A DNA stretch of 42,246 nucleotides from positions 1 through 42,246 of IMG/VR virus record IMGVR_UViG_3300005530_000015; one strand, written 5' to 3'. Positions 12,488 to 20,879 of this stretch are shown here, one piece after another. The stretch is from a virus. The notes beneath the pieces were generated by a model. It was given only the letters and a program-made list of their open reading frames with translations, did not search any database and was not told where the DNA came from. Numbering within the stretch: the first letter of the stretch is position 1; each line of letters begins with the position of its first letter. The translations under genes were made by a program, and so were the position numbers.

Positions 12488-15103
12488 ATGCCAGACATTC
12501 GGGACACATCAACCTATACAGATTTCTTGCGAGCCAAGGCGGTGATTGCGCCGGCGCGCGGACTGTCCTGCGATCCAAAAGATATCCATCCAATCCTTTT
12601 TCCGCATCAGCGCGATATCGCGTGCTGGGCTGTTCAGAAGGGCAGGGCGGCGATCTTCGCGGCGTTCGGCCTGGGCAAGACACTGATCCAGTGCGAGGTG
12701 CAGCGCCAACTGTCCGCGCAGGCCGGCGGCCGTCATCTGATCGTCGCGCCTCTCGGGGTCCGGCAGGAGTTCCGACGCGATGCTCAACTGCTCGGGATGG
12801 AATACAAGTTCGTCCGGCGGACCGAAGAGGTCGTCGGTGGTGGCTTCTATCTTACAAACTACGAGAGCGTGCGAGATCACAAACTCGACATGTCCCCCTT
12901 CACCTCGATCAGCCTGGACGAAGCGAGCTGTCTCCGCTCTTATGGAAGTGACACCTACCAGGAGTTTATGACGCTCTGTGCAGGCATCCCGTACCGCTTT
13001 GTGGCGACTGCCACACCTTCGCCGAACCGCTATAAAGAGTTGCTGCACTACGCGGCGTTCTTGGGCATCATGGACAGCGGGCAGGGGTTAACGAGATTTT
13101 TCCAGAGGGACAGCACGAAGGCCAACAATTTGACCTTGTACCCTCATATGGAAGAGGAATTTTTCGCATTCTTGCACTCGTGGGCGATCTTTCTTCAGCG
13201 GCCGTCCGACCTGGGATACAGCGATGAGGGCTATAACCTGCCCGAACTCAAGGTCCACTACCACGAGATCCCGACACCGAAACTGGGAGGAGATTTCGAG
13301 CGCGATGGTCAGGGGCAGTTGCTGCAGGATGCGGCACTCGGATTGCCGCAGGCGGCGCGCGAGAAGAAGTTGAGCATTGACGGGCGCGTCGCTGAAATGC
13401 TGGAGATCATAAAGGAAGATCAGTATTGCCGCATATGCAACGGTGTCGGCGATAGGTCCGATGGATCGCGATGCTATACCTGCGATGGGGGCGGGATTTC
13501 CGATGATCCTTCCATCTGGATTCTTTGGCATGACCTTGAAGCGGAGCGACACGCTATCCAAGGCGCCCTCCCAGACGCGTGTTCGGTTTACGGAACGCTT
13601 GACCTCGAAGAGCGAGAGCGGCGCATCATTGCCTTTTCAAATGGTGAAGAGCGCTTCCTCTCCACAAAGCCGGAGATCTCAGGATCCGGCTGTAACTTCC
13701 AACGTCATTGCCACAAAGCCATTTTCCTCGGGATCGGCTACCAGTTCAATGATTTCATCCAATCGGTCCACCGCATCCAGCGTTTCGGCCAGAAGTGTCC
13801 CGTCGAGATCCATCTGATTTACACGGAAACAGAGCGCGAAGTACTGAAAACGCTGCAGCGCAAGTGGGCAGAGCATGACGCCTTGACCGCGCGGATGGCG
13901 ATCCTGATCCGGCAACACGGTCTTAGCTCGACCGGCCTGGAGCAGTCGCTCGGGCGGAAGATCGGCATCAACCGCCATCTCGTCTGTGGCGAGCGCTACG
14001 AGGTCGCACACAACGACTGCGTGGAAGAGACGCGTCTGATGACCGATGCTTCGGTGCAGATGATCCTGACCTCAATACCGTTCGGCAACCACTACGAGTA
14101 CAGCGAGAGCTTCAACGACTTCGGCCACAACAGCGACAACACGGCGTTCTTCCGGCAGATGGACTACCTCTCCCCGGAACTCCTGCGCGTGCTGGAACCG
14201 GGCCGGATCTTCGCCTGCCATGTGAAGGACAGGATCCAATTCGGCAACGTCACGGGGATGGGCAGACCGACGGTAGAGCCGTTCCACGCAGAGTGCATTG
14301 CCCACTATCGCCGACATGGTTTTGCGTACCTCGGCATGATTACGGTGGTGACCGACGTGGTTCGGGAAAATAACCAGACCTACCGGCTGGGCTATTCGGA
14401 GATGTGCAAGGACGGTTCAAAAATGGGCGTAGGATCTCCAGAATACGTTTTGCTGTTCTGCCGGCTCCCCTCCGACACCTCGAAAGGCTATGCCGATCGG
14501 CCAGTGACCAAAAGCAAGGAAGAGTACAGCCTGGCCAGATGGCAGGTCGATGCCGCGGCGTTCTGGCGCAGCTCTGGTGACCGTTTCCTGACGGCAGAGG
14601 AGTTGCGTGGACTTCCGACCGGCGCGATGGTCAAGGCGTTCACGGCGCGGACCCTGGAAACCATCTACGACCATGAGGCGCATGTCAAGATCGGTGATGA
14701 GTTGGGCGATGCGCTCCCTCGAACGTTCTCCGCGATCTCGCCGGGCAGCGCGGATCCGGATGTCTGGCACGACATCAATCGCATGCTGACGCTGAATTCC
14801 GAACAGACGCGGAAGAATTTGGTCAACCATATTTGCCCTCTTCAAATCGATATCGTCCGCCGGCTGATTGATCGGTACAGCAATACCGGTGATGTCATTT
14901 TCGATCCATTCGCGGGGCTGGGCACGGTTCCGGCAACGGCCGTCCGGATGGGGCGGCGCGGCAAGGGCAGTGAGTTGAATGCGGAGTATTTCAAGGACAG
15001 CCTCCGCTACCTGGAGGCGGCGGAGATCGAGGCGAAGGCGCCCACCTTATTTGACGATCTGTTCGGCGAGACGGAAGCGGAAGCGGGCGAGGTGGTGGCA
15101 TGA
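12488..15103 (+). CDS. SF2/SNF2-type helicase fused to a beta-class DNA methyltransferase
   Basis: 871 residues. Helicase half: Walker A GLGKT (61-65), motif II DEAS (144-147), motif III TATPSPN (174-180) and motif VI HRIQRFGQ (428-435). Between the lobes sits an insert with two CxxC knuckles (C314/C317, C329/C332). Methyltransferase half: motif IV TSIPFGNHYEYS (528-539) precedes motif I DPFAGLGT (806-813), the beta-class order. SIPF replaces the usual PPY/PPF but, as I recall, is normal in this phage subfamily. It probably methylates an exocyclic amino group (N6-A or N4-C), perhaps coupled to translocation. It heads a run of modification- and replication-like genes. Confidence 0.85.
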   Translation: MPDIRDTSTYTDFLRAKAVIAPARGLSCDPKDIHPILFPHQRDIACWAVQKGRAAIFAAFGLGKTLIQCEVQRQLSAQAGGRHLIVAPLGVRQEFRRDAQLLGMEYKFVRRTEEVVGGGFYLTNYESVRDHKLDMSPFTSISLDEASCLRSYGSDTYQEFMTLCAGIPYRFVATATPSPNRYKELLHYAAFLGIMDSGQGLTRFFQRDSTKANNLTLYPHMEEEFFAFLHSWAIFLQRPSDLGYSDEGYNLPELKVHYHEIPTPKLGGDFERDGQGQLLQDAALGLPQAAREKKLSIDGRVAEMLEIIKEDQYCRICNGVGDRSDGSRCYTCDGGGISDDPSIWILWHDLEAERHAIQGALPDACSVYGTLDLEERERRIIAFSNGEERFLSTKPEISGSGCNFQRHCHKAIFLGIGYQFNDFIQSVHRIQRFGQKCPVEIHLIYTETEREVLKTLQRKWAEHDALTARMAILIRQHGLSSTGLEQSLGRKIGINRHLVCGERYEVAHNDCVEETRLMTDASVQMILTSIPFGNHYEYSESFNDFGHNSDNTAFFRQMDYLSPELLRVLEPGRIFACHVKDRIQFGNVTGMGRPTVEPFHAECIAHYRRHGFAYLGMITVVTDVVRENNQTYRLGYSEMCKDGSKMGVGSPEYVLLFCRLPSDTSKGYADRPVTKSKEEYSLARWQVDAAAFWRSSGDRFLTAEELRGLPTGAMVKAFTARTLETIYDHEAHVKIGDELGDALPRTFSAISPGSADPDVWHDINRMLTLNSEQTRKNLVNHICPLQIDIVRRLIDRYSNTGDVIFDPFAGLGTVPATAVRMGRRGKGSELNAEYFKDSLRYLEAAEIEAKAPTLFDDLFGETEAEAGEVVA

Positions 15104-15558
15104 AAGTCCTAACACTCACACAACCTTGGGCTTCCCTCGTCGCCAATGGATCGAAGAAGATCGAAACTCGATCATGGCGCACCAACTATCGCGGTCCGAT
15201 TGCCATTCACGCTGCGAAGGGTTTTCCGAAATGGGCGCAGGATGAATGCGCGCTTCCCGCTTTTCGTGATGCTATATGGCCGTTGACAGTCTCCATGTTG
15301 CCGACAGGCGTCATTCTCTGCACAACCACCCTGATAGACTGCAAGGCAATGGGAAACGAAGACGCCGACCCACACTTCGACGATGATACCCTGTTTGACA
15401 TCGGCTGGGGCTTAACTCCTTCAGAAAGGCGTTTCGGCAACTATGAAGACGGACGTTTCGCCTGGATACTCTCTGATATAAATGTGCTTGCAGAGCCGAT
15501 CTCGGCGAAGGGCGCGCTTGGACTGTGGGAATTCCCAATATCGGAGGTGGCGGCATGA
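15100..15558 (+). CDS. ASCH-domain protein
   Basis: 152 residues overlapping the methyltransferase stop by 4 bases. The start MKVLTLTQPWASLVANGSKK, then IETRSW, then RGPIAIHAAKG, is the standard ASCH opening. It continues with GVILCTTTLIDC and ends in a strand with WILSDINVL. ASCH is a small PUA-like beta barrel that binds nucleic acid; some members are N4-acetylcytidine amidohydrolases. Placement between a DNA methyltransferase and a PP-loop protein suggests a role in nucleic-acid modification, but this is context only. Confidence 0.8.
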   Translation: MKVLTLTQPWASLVANGSKKIETRSWRTNYRGPIAIHAAKGFPKWAQDECALPAFRDAIWPLTVSMLPTGVILCTTTLIDCKAMGNEDADPHFDDDTLFDIGWGLTPSERRFGNYEDGRFAWILSDINVLAEPISAKGALGLWEFPISEVAA

Positions 15559-16775
15559 TCCGACGAGATCAGATTTCCATGCTGACCGATGAGCCGCTCT
15601 CCCTCCGACAGGCGATGGAGTTGACGGCCGACAGCATCAACGCGTACGGTCCCCGGTTTCGCCATTGGGCCGTCGCTTACTCCGGAGGTAAGGACAGCAG
15701 TGCGATGGCCACCGTACTCGCTCACATCATCGATCTCGGGTTGATCCGTCGGCCGGAGAGCCTTACCTACCTCTACGCCGACACCCGGATGGAGCTTCCC
15801 CCACTCCAGGCCGGCGCCATGAACCTCCTGGCGGAGATGCGCGACCGTGGTTTCAAAACCGAAGTCGTTCTCCCTCCAATGGAGGACCGCTTCATGGTCT
15901 ACATGCTGGGGAAGGGCGTTCCTCCTCCCAAAAACCGCTTTCGGTGGTGTACCGGGCAACTGAAGGTCGAGCCGATGGAGCGCGCACTCGTGCAACTCCG
16001 CGACCTGGCCCAAGAGAAGATCCTGATGATGACCGGCGTCCGCGTCGGCGAGAGCGCCGCGAGGGATGCGCGCATTGCCCTCTCATGCGGCAAGGATGGG
16101 GCGGAATGCGGGCAGGGATGGTTCCAAGAGACGATACCGGCATCAATCGCCGACACTCTCGCACCGGTTCTGCACTGGCGCGTCTGCCACATATGGGACT
16201 GGCTTGCCGGATCGGAAGGCAATCCGTTCAAAACCGGATCCATCGCGGATGTCTACGGGATGGACAACGAGGGCAGCAGGCAGGAGATCGGAGCGCGCAC
16301 CGGATGTGTCGGATGCAACCTGGCCTCAAAGGACGTGGCGCTCGACCGCGTAATTGCGCGAGAGAAATGGGCGTACCTCGCACCGCTCAAAGGGCTTAAA
16401 CCGATCTACGCCAAGTTGAAAGAGCCTCACAATCGTCTTCGAAAGTTCATGGAGCGGAACGAAGATGATGAACTCTCCAGCAATCCGTTCCGCATGGGAC
16501 CGTTGACGATGGCGGCGCGAGAATGGGCATTGTCTGAGATCCTGAAGATCCAAGACGAGGTAAACGCCGGAGCAGTCCGGCAAGGCCAGCCGGAATACTG
16601 GCTGATCGACGAGGAGGAGTTGGCTGTCATCCGCCAAATGATCGCCGATAATACATGGCCGCAGCGCTGGGACGGGACAGAGATCACCGGAGACGCCCTG
16701 ATCCCAGTGGAAGGCACTGATGACCTGATCGAGATCACGCGGCAGGGCGGCAGGCAGGCGGTGATGTTCTCATGA
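15555..16775 (+). CDS. PAPS-reductase/DndC-like PP-loop protein
   Basis: 406 residues from ATG 15555, with GGAGG 7 bases upstream and ATGA overlap. The PP-loop SGGKDSS (43-49) binds and splits ATP. RWCTGQLK (C132), GVRVGES (161-167), the Cys pair C178/C185 and GCVGCNLASKD (C251/C254) match the DndC/PAPS-reductase group, where cysteines hold a metal or Fe-S site. DndC acts in DNA phosphorothioation; other members reduce PAPS. No DndA, B, D or E homologue is present. A phage-specific modification or a sulfur/nucleotide-activation step is possible. Confidence 0.8.
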   Translation: MIRRDQISMLTDEPLSLRQAMELTADSINAYGPRFRHWAVAYSGGKDSSAMATVLAHIIDLGLIRRPESLTYLYADTRMELPPLQAGAMNLLAEMRDRGFKTEVVLPPMEDRFMVYMLGKGVPPPKNRFRWCTGQLKVEPMERALVQLRDLAQEKILMMTGVRVGESAARDARIALSCGKDGAECGQGWFQETIPASIADTLAPVLHWRVCHIWDWLAGSEGNPFKTGSIADVYGMDNEGSRQEIGARTGCVGCNLASKDVALDRVIAREKWAYLAPLKGLKPIYAKLKEPHNRLRKFMERNEDDELSSNPFRMGPLTMAAREWALSEILKIQDEVNAGAVRQGQPEYWLIDEEELAVIRQMIADNTWPQRWDGTEITGDALIPVEGTDDLIEITRQGGRQAVMFS

Positions 16776-17275
16776 CCCAGACCACCACCAAAACCTGCCC
16801 GACTTGCGGGAACGATACCCTTCGACCTGGCATCTGCGAGGGTCGGAAGGTTATCGCCTGTTGTTGCGGCTTTATGGCGCCGGTCCTGATCTCTGATGCC
16901 GCAACCTCGGCCCTCAAGCTCCCTGGCCTGGACCGGGGCAAGCAGAGCCGCCAGATCGACCAACTCGAAACCGATCGGCAGCGCTACATCGTCGCGGCTC
17001 TCCAGCGGGAAGGCTGCACCGTCATGGAAATCGGGAAGTTCAATGCGCACCTCTCCGGCACGACCGAAGGCTGTCCGGATGTGTTCTTCACGAAACCCGC
17101 ATGGTCGATGCTCTGGCAGCCCCTGGAGATCAAGCGGCGCAAGGGACGGGCAAGGATCGAGCAGCAGCGACTGATCGACATCGGGGTCAGTGTCCGGGTC
17201 GAAACCGCAGGCGAGGCGCTCGCTATCATGCGTCAGGTTGACGAACGAATGAAAACAATCTTGAGGAGTGCCTGA
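16772..17275 (+). CDS. VRR-NUC-type nuclease with zinc ribbon
   Basis: 167 residues. An N-terminal CPTCGN...ACCCGF ribbon (about 9-33) is followed by a linker and helix. The nuclease core has GCPDVFF near 110, then PLEIKRRKGR near 124 and a following Gln (RIEQQRL). This PD-(D/E)xK arrangement with GRxxxEQ is that of VRR-NUC proteins. These act on branched or single/double-strand DNA junctions. It may resolve replication or recombination intermediates, or act with RecT in place of a dedicated exonuclease. Confidence 0.75.
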   Translation: MTQTTTKTCPTCGNDTLRPGICEGRKVIACCCGFMAPVLISDAATSALKLPGLDRGKQSRQIDQLETDRQRYIVAALQREGCTVMEIGKFNAHLSGTTEGCPDVFFTKPAWSMLWQPLEIKRRKGRARIEQQRLIDIGVSVRVETAGEALAIMRQVDERMKTILRSA

Positions 17276-18315
17276 TGGCGCGTATCCGCACAATCAAACC
17301 GGAGTTCTGGTCAGACGCGACAATCTCCGAACTGTCGATCTTTACCACCCTGTTCTATATCGGGTTGTGGAACTTCGCCGATGATGCCGGGAGAGGCCGG
17401 GCCAGGTCGAAGGAGCTGAACGGCCTGCTCTTCGGCGGTCGGGACAACATCGACGAAAGCCAGATCGAGGCGGCGCTCCAGGAGCTGTCCGACTGTGGCC
17501 GGATCGTCCTCTACGTGGTCGACGGGATACGACTGTTTCAGATCCTGAAGTGGGCACAGCATCAGAAAATCGACAAGCCGACAGGCAGCCGTTTCCCCGC
17601 GCCAGAAGGCTTCCACGAGGCAAAAGTAAAGCCTACGGGAGACCTTCCAGACACTTCGACGAATGTTCGTCGAGAACTCCCCGAAGCCTCCACGACGCCT
17701 AGCGGTACGGAAGGCGGAATCTGGAAGGCGGAAGGCGGAAGCGGGAATTTGGAAATGGGAAGGCGGAAGGCGGAAGGCGGAGCAGGGGAAGAGGGACCGG
17801 GAGAAACCACCGCGACGACACCGAGCGATCCCGAGGAGGCTTCCGCCCCGCCCGCCTCCGCCTTTTTGGAGCAAGCTCCTGATCCGCCCGCCTCAATGCA
17901 TTCGAAGCCAGAGCAACCTCTTGCCGAACGGGTCATCACGGTCAGCCTTGCCCCGGAGAAGTGGGAGGACCTGCTCAAAACTCGCGGCACTGGACCGGGC
18001 AAGGAGTTTTGGCGGCGGCACGAGATCTGGGACGGCCTGGAGGTGCTCTCCGAACGCAAGGAGCCTCCCCGAGATGTGGCAGCCGTCCTGCACACGTCGA
18101 TCCTGCCAGAGATTAGGGCCGGAACGAAGAAACCTGCCCGGTTGACGATCAATGCGCCTCCGCCGGCGCCGGTCGTGAGCGATGCAGAACGAGAGCGACT
18201 TATCGCGGAAAGCCCTGGCAGATCGCAGTATCTCCGGGAGAAAGCCGCGCAGTTTGAAGCCCAGCGGGCAGAAGAGGCCAGGAGAGCCAATGCAGAAGCA
18301 ATCAGTGCGCAGTGA
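17275..18315 (+). CDS. Phage replication protein with winged-helix N-terminus
   Basis: 346 residues. The N-terminal ~110 residues (MARIRTIKPEFWSD, LFYIGLWNFADDAGRGR, IVLYVVDGIRLFQILKWAQH, HQKIDKPTGSR) match the N-terminal domain common in phage replication/DnaD-like and O-like proteins that bind origin DNA. A long disordered linker carries a GGCGGAA simple repeat (residues about 145-172). The C-terminus holds a small helical domain (about 215-285) and an Ala/Glu-rich tail. It probably initiates phage replication by binding an origin and loading host helicase. No helicase loader was recognised next to it. Confidence 0.7.
   Translation: MARIRTIKPEFWSDATISELSIFTTLFYIGLWNFADDAGRGRARSKELNGLLFGGRDNIDESQIEAALQELSDCGRIVLYVVDGIRLFQILKWAQHQKIDKPTGSRFPAPEGFHEAKVKPTGDLPDTSTNVRRELPEASTTPSGTEGGIWKAEGGSGNLEMGRRKAEGGAGEEGPGETTATTPSDPEEASAPPASAFLEQAPDPPASMHSKPEQPLAERVITVSLAPEKWEDLLKTRGTGPGKEFWRRHEIWDGLEVLSERKEPPRDVAAVLHTSILPEIRAGTKKPARLTINAPPPAPVVSDAERERLIAESPGRSQYLREKAAQFEAQRAEEARRANAEAISAQ
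17709..17789 (+). repeat. GGCGGAA simple repeat inside the replication gene
   Basis: Irregular tandem units of GGAAGGCGGAA lie in the linker of the replication protein and encode Lys/Ala/Glu/Gly-rich residues. The repeat differs in texture from the flanking code and looks like a host-style dispersed repeat that entered or expanded in a tolerant linker. Confidence 0.65.
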
Positions 18316-18943
18316 TCGTCCGGATCCGAGTGAGATTCCGGCGCTTGTCAGCCTCCGCGAGGGAGCAGAGCGCAGCCTGGAGCGCGGCGAGATGCTCACA
18401 GACCTCCAGGGGAAAGCGTTTTTCGAGTTCGAGGTCTGCATTGCCGCCAAGAAGGCGGGCAAGGGTTTGCCGCCCTCCACTCTCCCAGTCGTCTGGGATG
18501 ACGGGCAGTGGTGGTTTCCGGTTGACAGCAAGAACGACCGGGCCGAAACGACTTCGAAGCCAATCCCGCAGTTCCTGTTCTGGTGCGAGATGATGGACCG
18601 GAACCGGACATGGGTGCAGGTCCTGGGCACCGAAGACGCCATCGCCATCGCCATGATGCTTCAGCATCCGAAGAGCCGGGAAACCTGCCTCCGCGCACTC
18701 GGAGTGCTGGCAAGGGACGAAGCCGCAGACACCGGCGTGGAAGAGGTACAGCGGGCATTCAGCAAGGCCAGGAGACACATGCGGGGCAATCTGTTGCCGA
18801 TGTTTGGCGGCAGTGCGAGCGTCCCGACACTGGGATCAGGGATGACCGAGCCGCCGGAGTTGTTCCAGGCCGAAGTCAGGCGCATCGCAGAGAAGAAGGG
18901 GATCGACGTAGACAGTGAATTCTTTGCAGGAGCGACGAAATGA
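18290..18943 (+). CDS. Hypothetical early protein
   Basis: 217 residues from ATG 18290, with AGGAGAG just upstream; it overlaps the replication gene by 26 bases. A basic start is followed by a helical segment (LVSLREGAERSLERGEMLTD), a Trp-rich strand region (VVWDDGQWWFPV) and a long helical C-terminal half (AIAIAMMLQHPKSRETCLRAL). No family recognised. The position after the replication initiator would suit a helicase-loader partner, but no Walker motif is present. Confidence 0.55.
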   Translation: MQKQSVRSDRPDPSEIPALVSLREGAERSLERGEMLTDLQGKAFFEFEVCIAAKKAGKGLPPSTLPVVWDDGQWWFPVDSKNDRAETTSKPIPQFLFWCEMMDRNRTWVQVLGTEDAIAIAMMLQHPKSRETCLRALGVLARDEAADTGVEEVQRAFSKARRHMRGNLLPMFGGSASVPTLGSGMTEPPELFQAEVRRIAEKKGIDVDSEFFAGATK

Positions 18944-19212
18944 AGCGCGGGATAGGAGTGCTCGCTTTTGGAGATCCGTCCTGCAAGATCATGCTCGTGC
19001 AGTGCCTCTGCGGGATGAGGTTTTACCCGACGGAGCAATCTGACTTTGAAACGTTCAACGCTCATATTGAGCAATGCCTTGAACAGGCGAAAGGGAACTC
19101 GAATGGAGACGAGAGAACCGAAAGAAAGGCCGATTTTGTTCAGCGGGCCGAACTCCGATCCGGATCACTTCTGTATCCACGCAGCGACCAACGTCAACGG
19201 CGAGCGCGTTGA
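18940..19212 (+). CDS. Small zinc-finger-like protein
   Basis: 90 residues, overlapping the previous stop by 4 bases. The first 50 residues contain CLCGMRF...HIEQC, a C-x-C...H-x3-C pattern that suggests a small zinc knuckle. The last ~36 residues overlap the next gene in another frame and read like its shadow (Arg- and Ser-rich). The functional part is probably the N-terminal half. Function unknown. Confidence 0.5.
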   Translation: MKRGIGVLAFGDPSCKIMLVQCLCGMRFYPTEQSDFETFNAHIEQCLEQAKGNSNGDERTERKADFVQRAELRSGSLLYPRSDQRQRRAR

Positions 19213-20275
19213 CAAGTGGATACCCTGTCCCTACGGCAAAAAGGGAGATCGACTGTGGGTACGGGAGACATGGTACGACAACCTGATCCGGGACGAGGGA
19301 GATTATCGCCTTGTTGACGAGCACGGTTCTGCGCTTGTGGTCTATCGTGCCGACGGTGAGTTCTACGATCAGTTTGAGGAGGTCGAAGGCGATCCGAAGT
19401 GGCGACCGTCGATCTTCATGCCGCGATGGGCAAGCCGGATTCTGCTGGAAGTCGTCTCTGTGCGTGTGGAACGGTTGCAGGAGATCACCCCCGCCGATGC
19501 GATGGCCGAAGGATGTCCGCATCCTCCTGACGGATACTGGACCGAACAGGATGCAGTTTCGTGGTACGGAAATCTTTGGGACATCATCAACGGGCGAGGT
19601 GCCTGGTGCTCGAATCCCTGGGTCTGGGTGATCGAGTTCAAGCGGGGAGAGTTACTGATGGGCGGTGAAACCAGACTGCCACGCGAGCAGGTTCTGCCGA
19701 TCGCACTCTCGCTCTACCGCGCACTGGAGCCTGCCTGCGACAAGATCTGCATAGCCGGCAGTCTGCGCCGTGAGGAACCGACTGTCGGTGATATCGAGAT
19801 CGTAGCGGTGCCTAAACATCTGCTGCATCTCAATCTGCTGGATGAGTTGGAGCCGGAAGCGGAGCCTTCCCAACTCCTGACCATCCTGCGCGGACTGATC
19901 TGCGACGGTGTTCTCGTCTGGCCAGAGAAGAACAAAGCGAACGGTCCCAGTTTAAAGCGTTTGACGGTCGTGGAATTGGGCATTCCGATCGAGATCTACC
20001 TCTGTGATGAATACGAGTACGGTTACATCACGATGATCCGCACAGGACCTGCCGATTTCGCGGAAGCGATGGTGACCGAATGGACCTATGGCGGACTGAA
20101 GATGCCGACACTCGACTGCAAAGGTGGTGCGAAGCGGTTGGTCAATGGCAAGTGGCAGAAGCTGGACTTGCCGAACGAGAAGGCAGTGTTTGACGCATGG
20201 GGATTGCCGGTTCTGCATCCAAGAGAGCGCGATGCGGCAGGCGTTGAGAAACTAAGGGGGATGGTGAAGCGATGA
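19103..20275 (+). CDS. Fusion of ASCH-like domain and Pol-beta-type nucleotidyltransferase
   Basis: 390 residues from ATG 19103 (AAGGGA 7 bases upstream). Residues ~1-180 resemble a phage ASCH-like protein: KERPILFSGP, then CPYGKKGDRLWVRETW, RPSIFMPRWASRI and VWVIEFKR. A usual segment after the first motif seems replaced. From residue 186 (ATG 19658) begins a family X polymerase-like palm: AGSLRREEPTVGDIEIVAVP with the DxE pair, then IPIEIYLCDE and FAEAMVTEWTYGG. The two parts are normally separate genes. Here they join in frame at a spot that still carries GGGGAG and ATG 8 bases later. Confidence 0.75.
   Translation: METREPKERPILFSGPNSDPDHFCIHAATNVNGERVDKWIPCPYGKKGDRLWVRETWYDNLIRDEGDYRLVDEHGSALVVYRADGEFYDQFEEVEGDPKWRPSIFMPRWASRILLEVVSVRVERLQEITPADAMAEGCPHPPDGYWTEQDAVSWYGNLWDIINGRGAWCSNPWVWVIEFKRGELLMGGETRLPREQVLPIALSLYRALEPACDKICIAGSLRREEPTVGDIEIVAVPKHLLHLNLLDELEPEAEPSQLLTILRGLICDGVLVWPEKNKANGPSLKRLTVVELGIPIEIYLCDEYEYGYITMIRTGPADFAEAMVTEWTYGGLKMPTLDCKGGAKRLVNGKWQKLDLPNEKAVFDAWGLPVLHPRERDAAGVEKLRGMVKR
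19644..19660 (+). promoter_or_regulatory. Internal ribosome site and start within the fusion gene
   Basis: GGGGAG (19644-19649), 8 bases, then ATG (19658-19660) in frame with the fusion. The ATG is part of TGATG, whose TGA is out of frame here. This is a typical stop-start junction made silent, so the nucleotidyltransferase may also be made alone. Confidence 0.6.
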
Positions 20276-20475
20276 GGATACATCAATACCAAATGAAAGC
20301 GGCGGCGCATTTTCTATACCAGACCGCAGAGGCTTTTGAGAAACTTCAAGAGCACATGAGGGGGTGCAAGGAGTGTCCGATCTGTTTCTGCTCTCAAGGT
20401 CGCGTTTTGTTTATGGACGTGGAGAAGAAGAACAAGGAGGCACTCGCCTATGCTAGAGGCGACAGGCCGAAATGA
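20272..20475 (+). CDS. Small cysteine-rich helical protein
   Basis: 67 residues, starting inside the previous stop (ATGA). A helical start (QMKAAAHFLYQTAEAFEKLQ) is followed by CKECPICFCSQG with four cysteines in 8 residues, a likely metal site. It is one of several small zinc-type proteins at the end of the early operon. No family recognised. Confidence 0.55.
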   Translation: MRIHQYQMKAAAHFLYQTAEAFEKLQEHMRGCKECPICFCSQGRVLFMDVEKKNKEALAYARGDRPK

Positions 20476-20735
20476 CCAATCCGGCAGGCAACGAAGCGAG
20501 GTGTGAGTGTGGCGCAATCCTCGCCACACCCTCGGTCACGCCTGCCAGTCTCATCGTCACGAACCGTCTGCATAAGCAGTCCATTCAGTTGACTGCATCC
20601 TGCTTGTCGATCCGGGGGCGATGTCCAGGATGCTCGAAGCTCCACACGTTGTCGTACCCGGTGATGGCGGCGGAGAAGAAGCCGGCGAAGATCCGGAAGG
20701 TGGTCGGTATCATCGGGCAGCTTTCGCTTTTTTGA
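20472..20735 (+). CDS. Zinc-ribbon protein, last early gene, directly before the late promoter
   Basis: 87 residues, overlapping its neighbour by 4 bases. CECG near 11 and CPGC near 51, 40 residues apart, form a probable zinc ribbon; a basic segment (KKPAKIRKVVG) follows. It ends 6 bases before the -35 box of the late promoter element at 20742. Lambda Q, a zinc-binding antiterminator, occupies this map position next to its target promoter, so this is the best placed candidate for a late activator. That role is inference from position. Confidence 0.55.
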   Translation: MTNPAGNEARCECGAILATPSVTPASLIVTNRLHKQSIQLTASCLSIRGRCPGCSKLHTLSYPVMAAEKKPAKIRKVVGIIGQLSLF

Positions 20736-20741
20736 CCGCTA

Positions 20742-20770
20742 TTGCGAACTAATCGCCTGTGTGGTATACT
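20742..20770 (+). promoter_or_regulatory. Late promoter A (before terminase)
   Basis: TTGCGA (20742-20747), 17 bases, TATACT (20765-20770), with TG one base before the -10. It is followed by the conserved leader CAACTACATATT...CGGTCTGATAATCCCG and a terminator 33 bases after the -10. The same layout is found at 33523. Confidence 0.75.
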
Positions 20771-20803
20771 TCTCCCAACTACATATTTCGACGGTCTGAT
20801 AAT

Positions 20804-20856
20804 CCCGTCCTCGTGAGTGCCGGCAACGGCATTCTGAGGGCGGGTTTTTGTGTTTT
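20804..20856 (+). terminator. Leader terminator A
   Basis: CCCGTCCTC (20804-20812) pairs over 9 bp with GAGGGCGGG (20836-20844). An inner stem GTGCCG/CGGCAT is capped by a GCAA tetraloop. TTTTTGTGTTTTT follows. It also stands between the early operon and terminase, so it insulates late genes unless read through. Confidence 0.8.
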
Positions 20857-20879
20857 TGGTTCGATGGAGTTGGCAAAAG

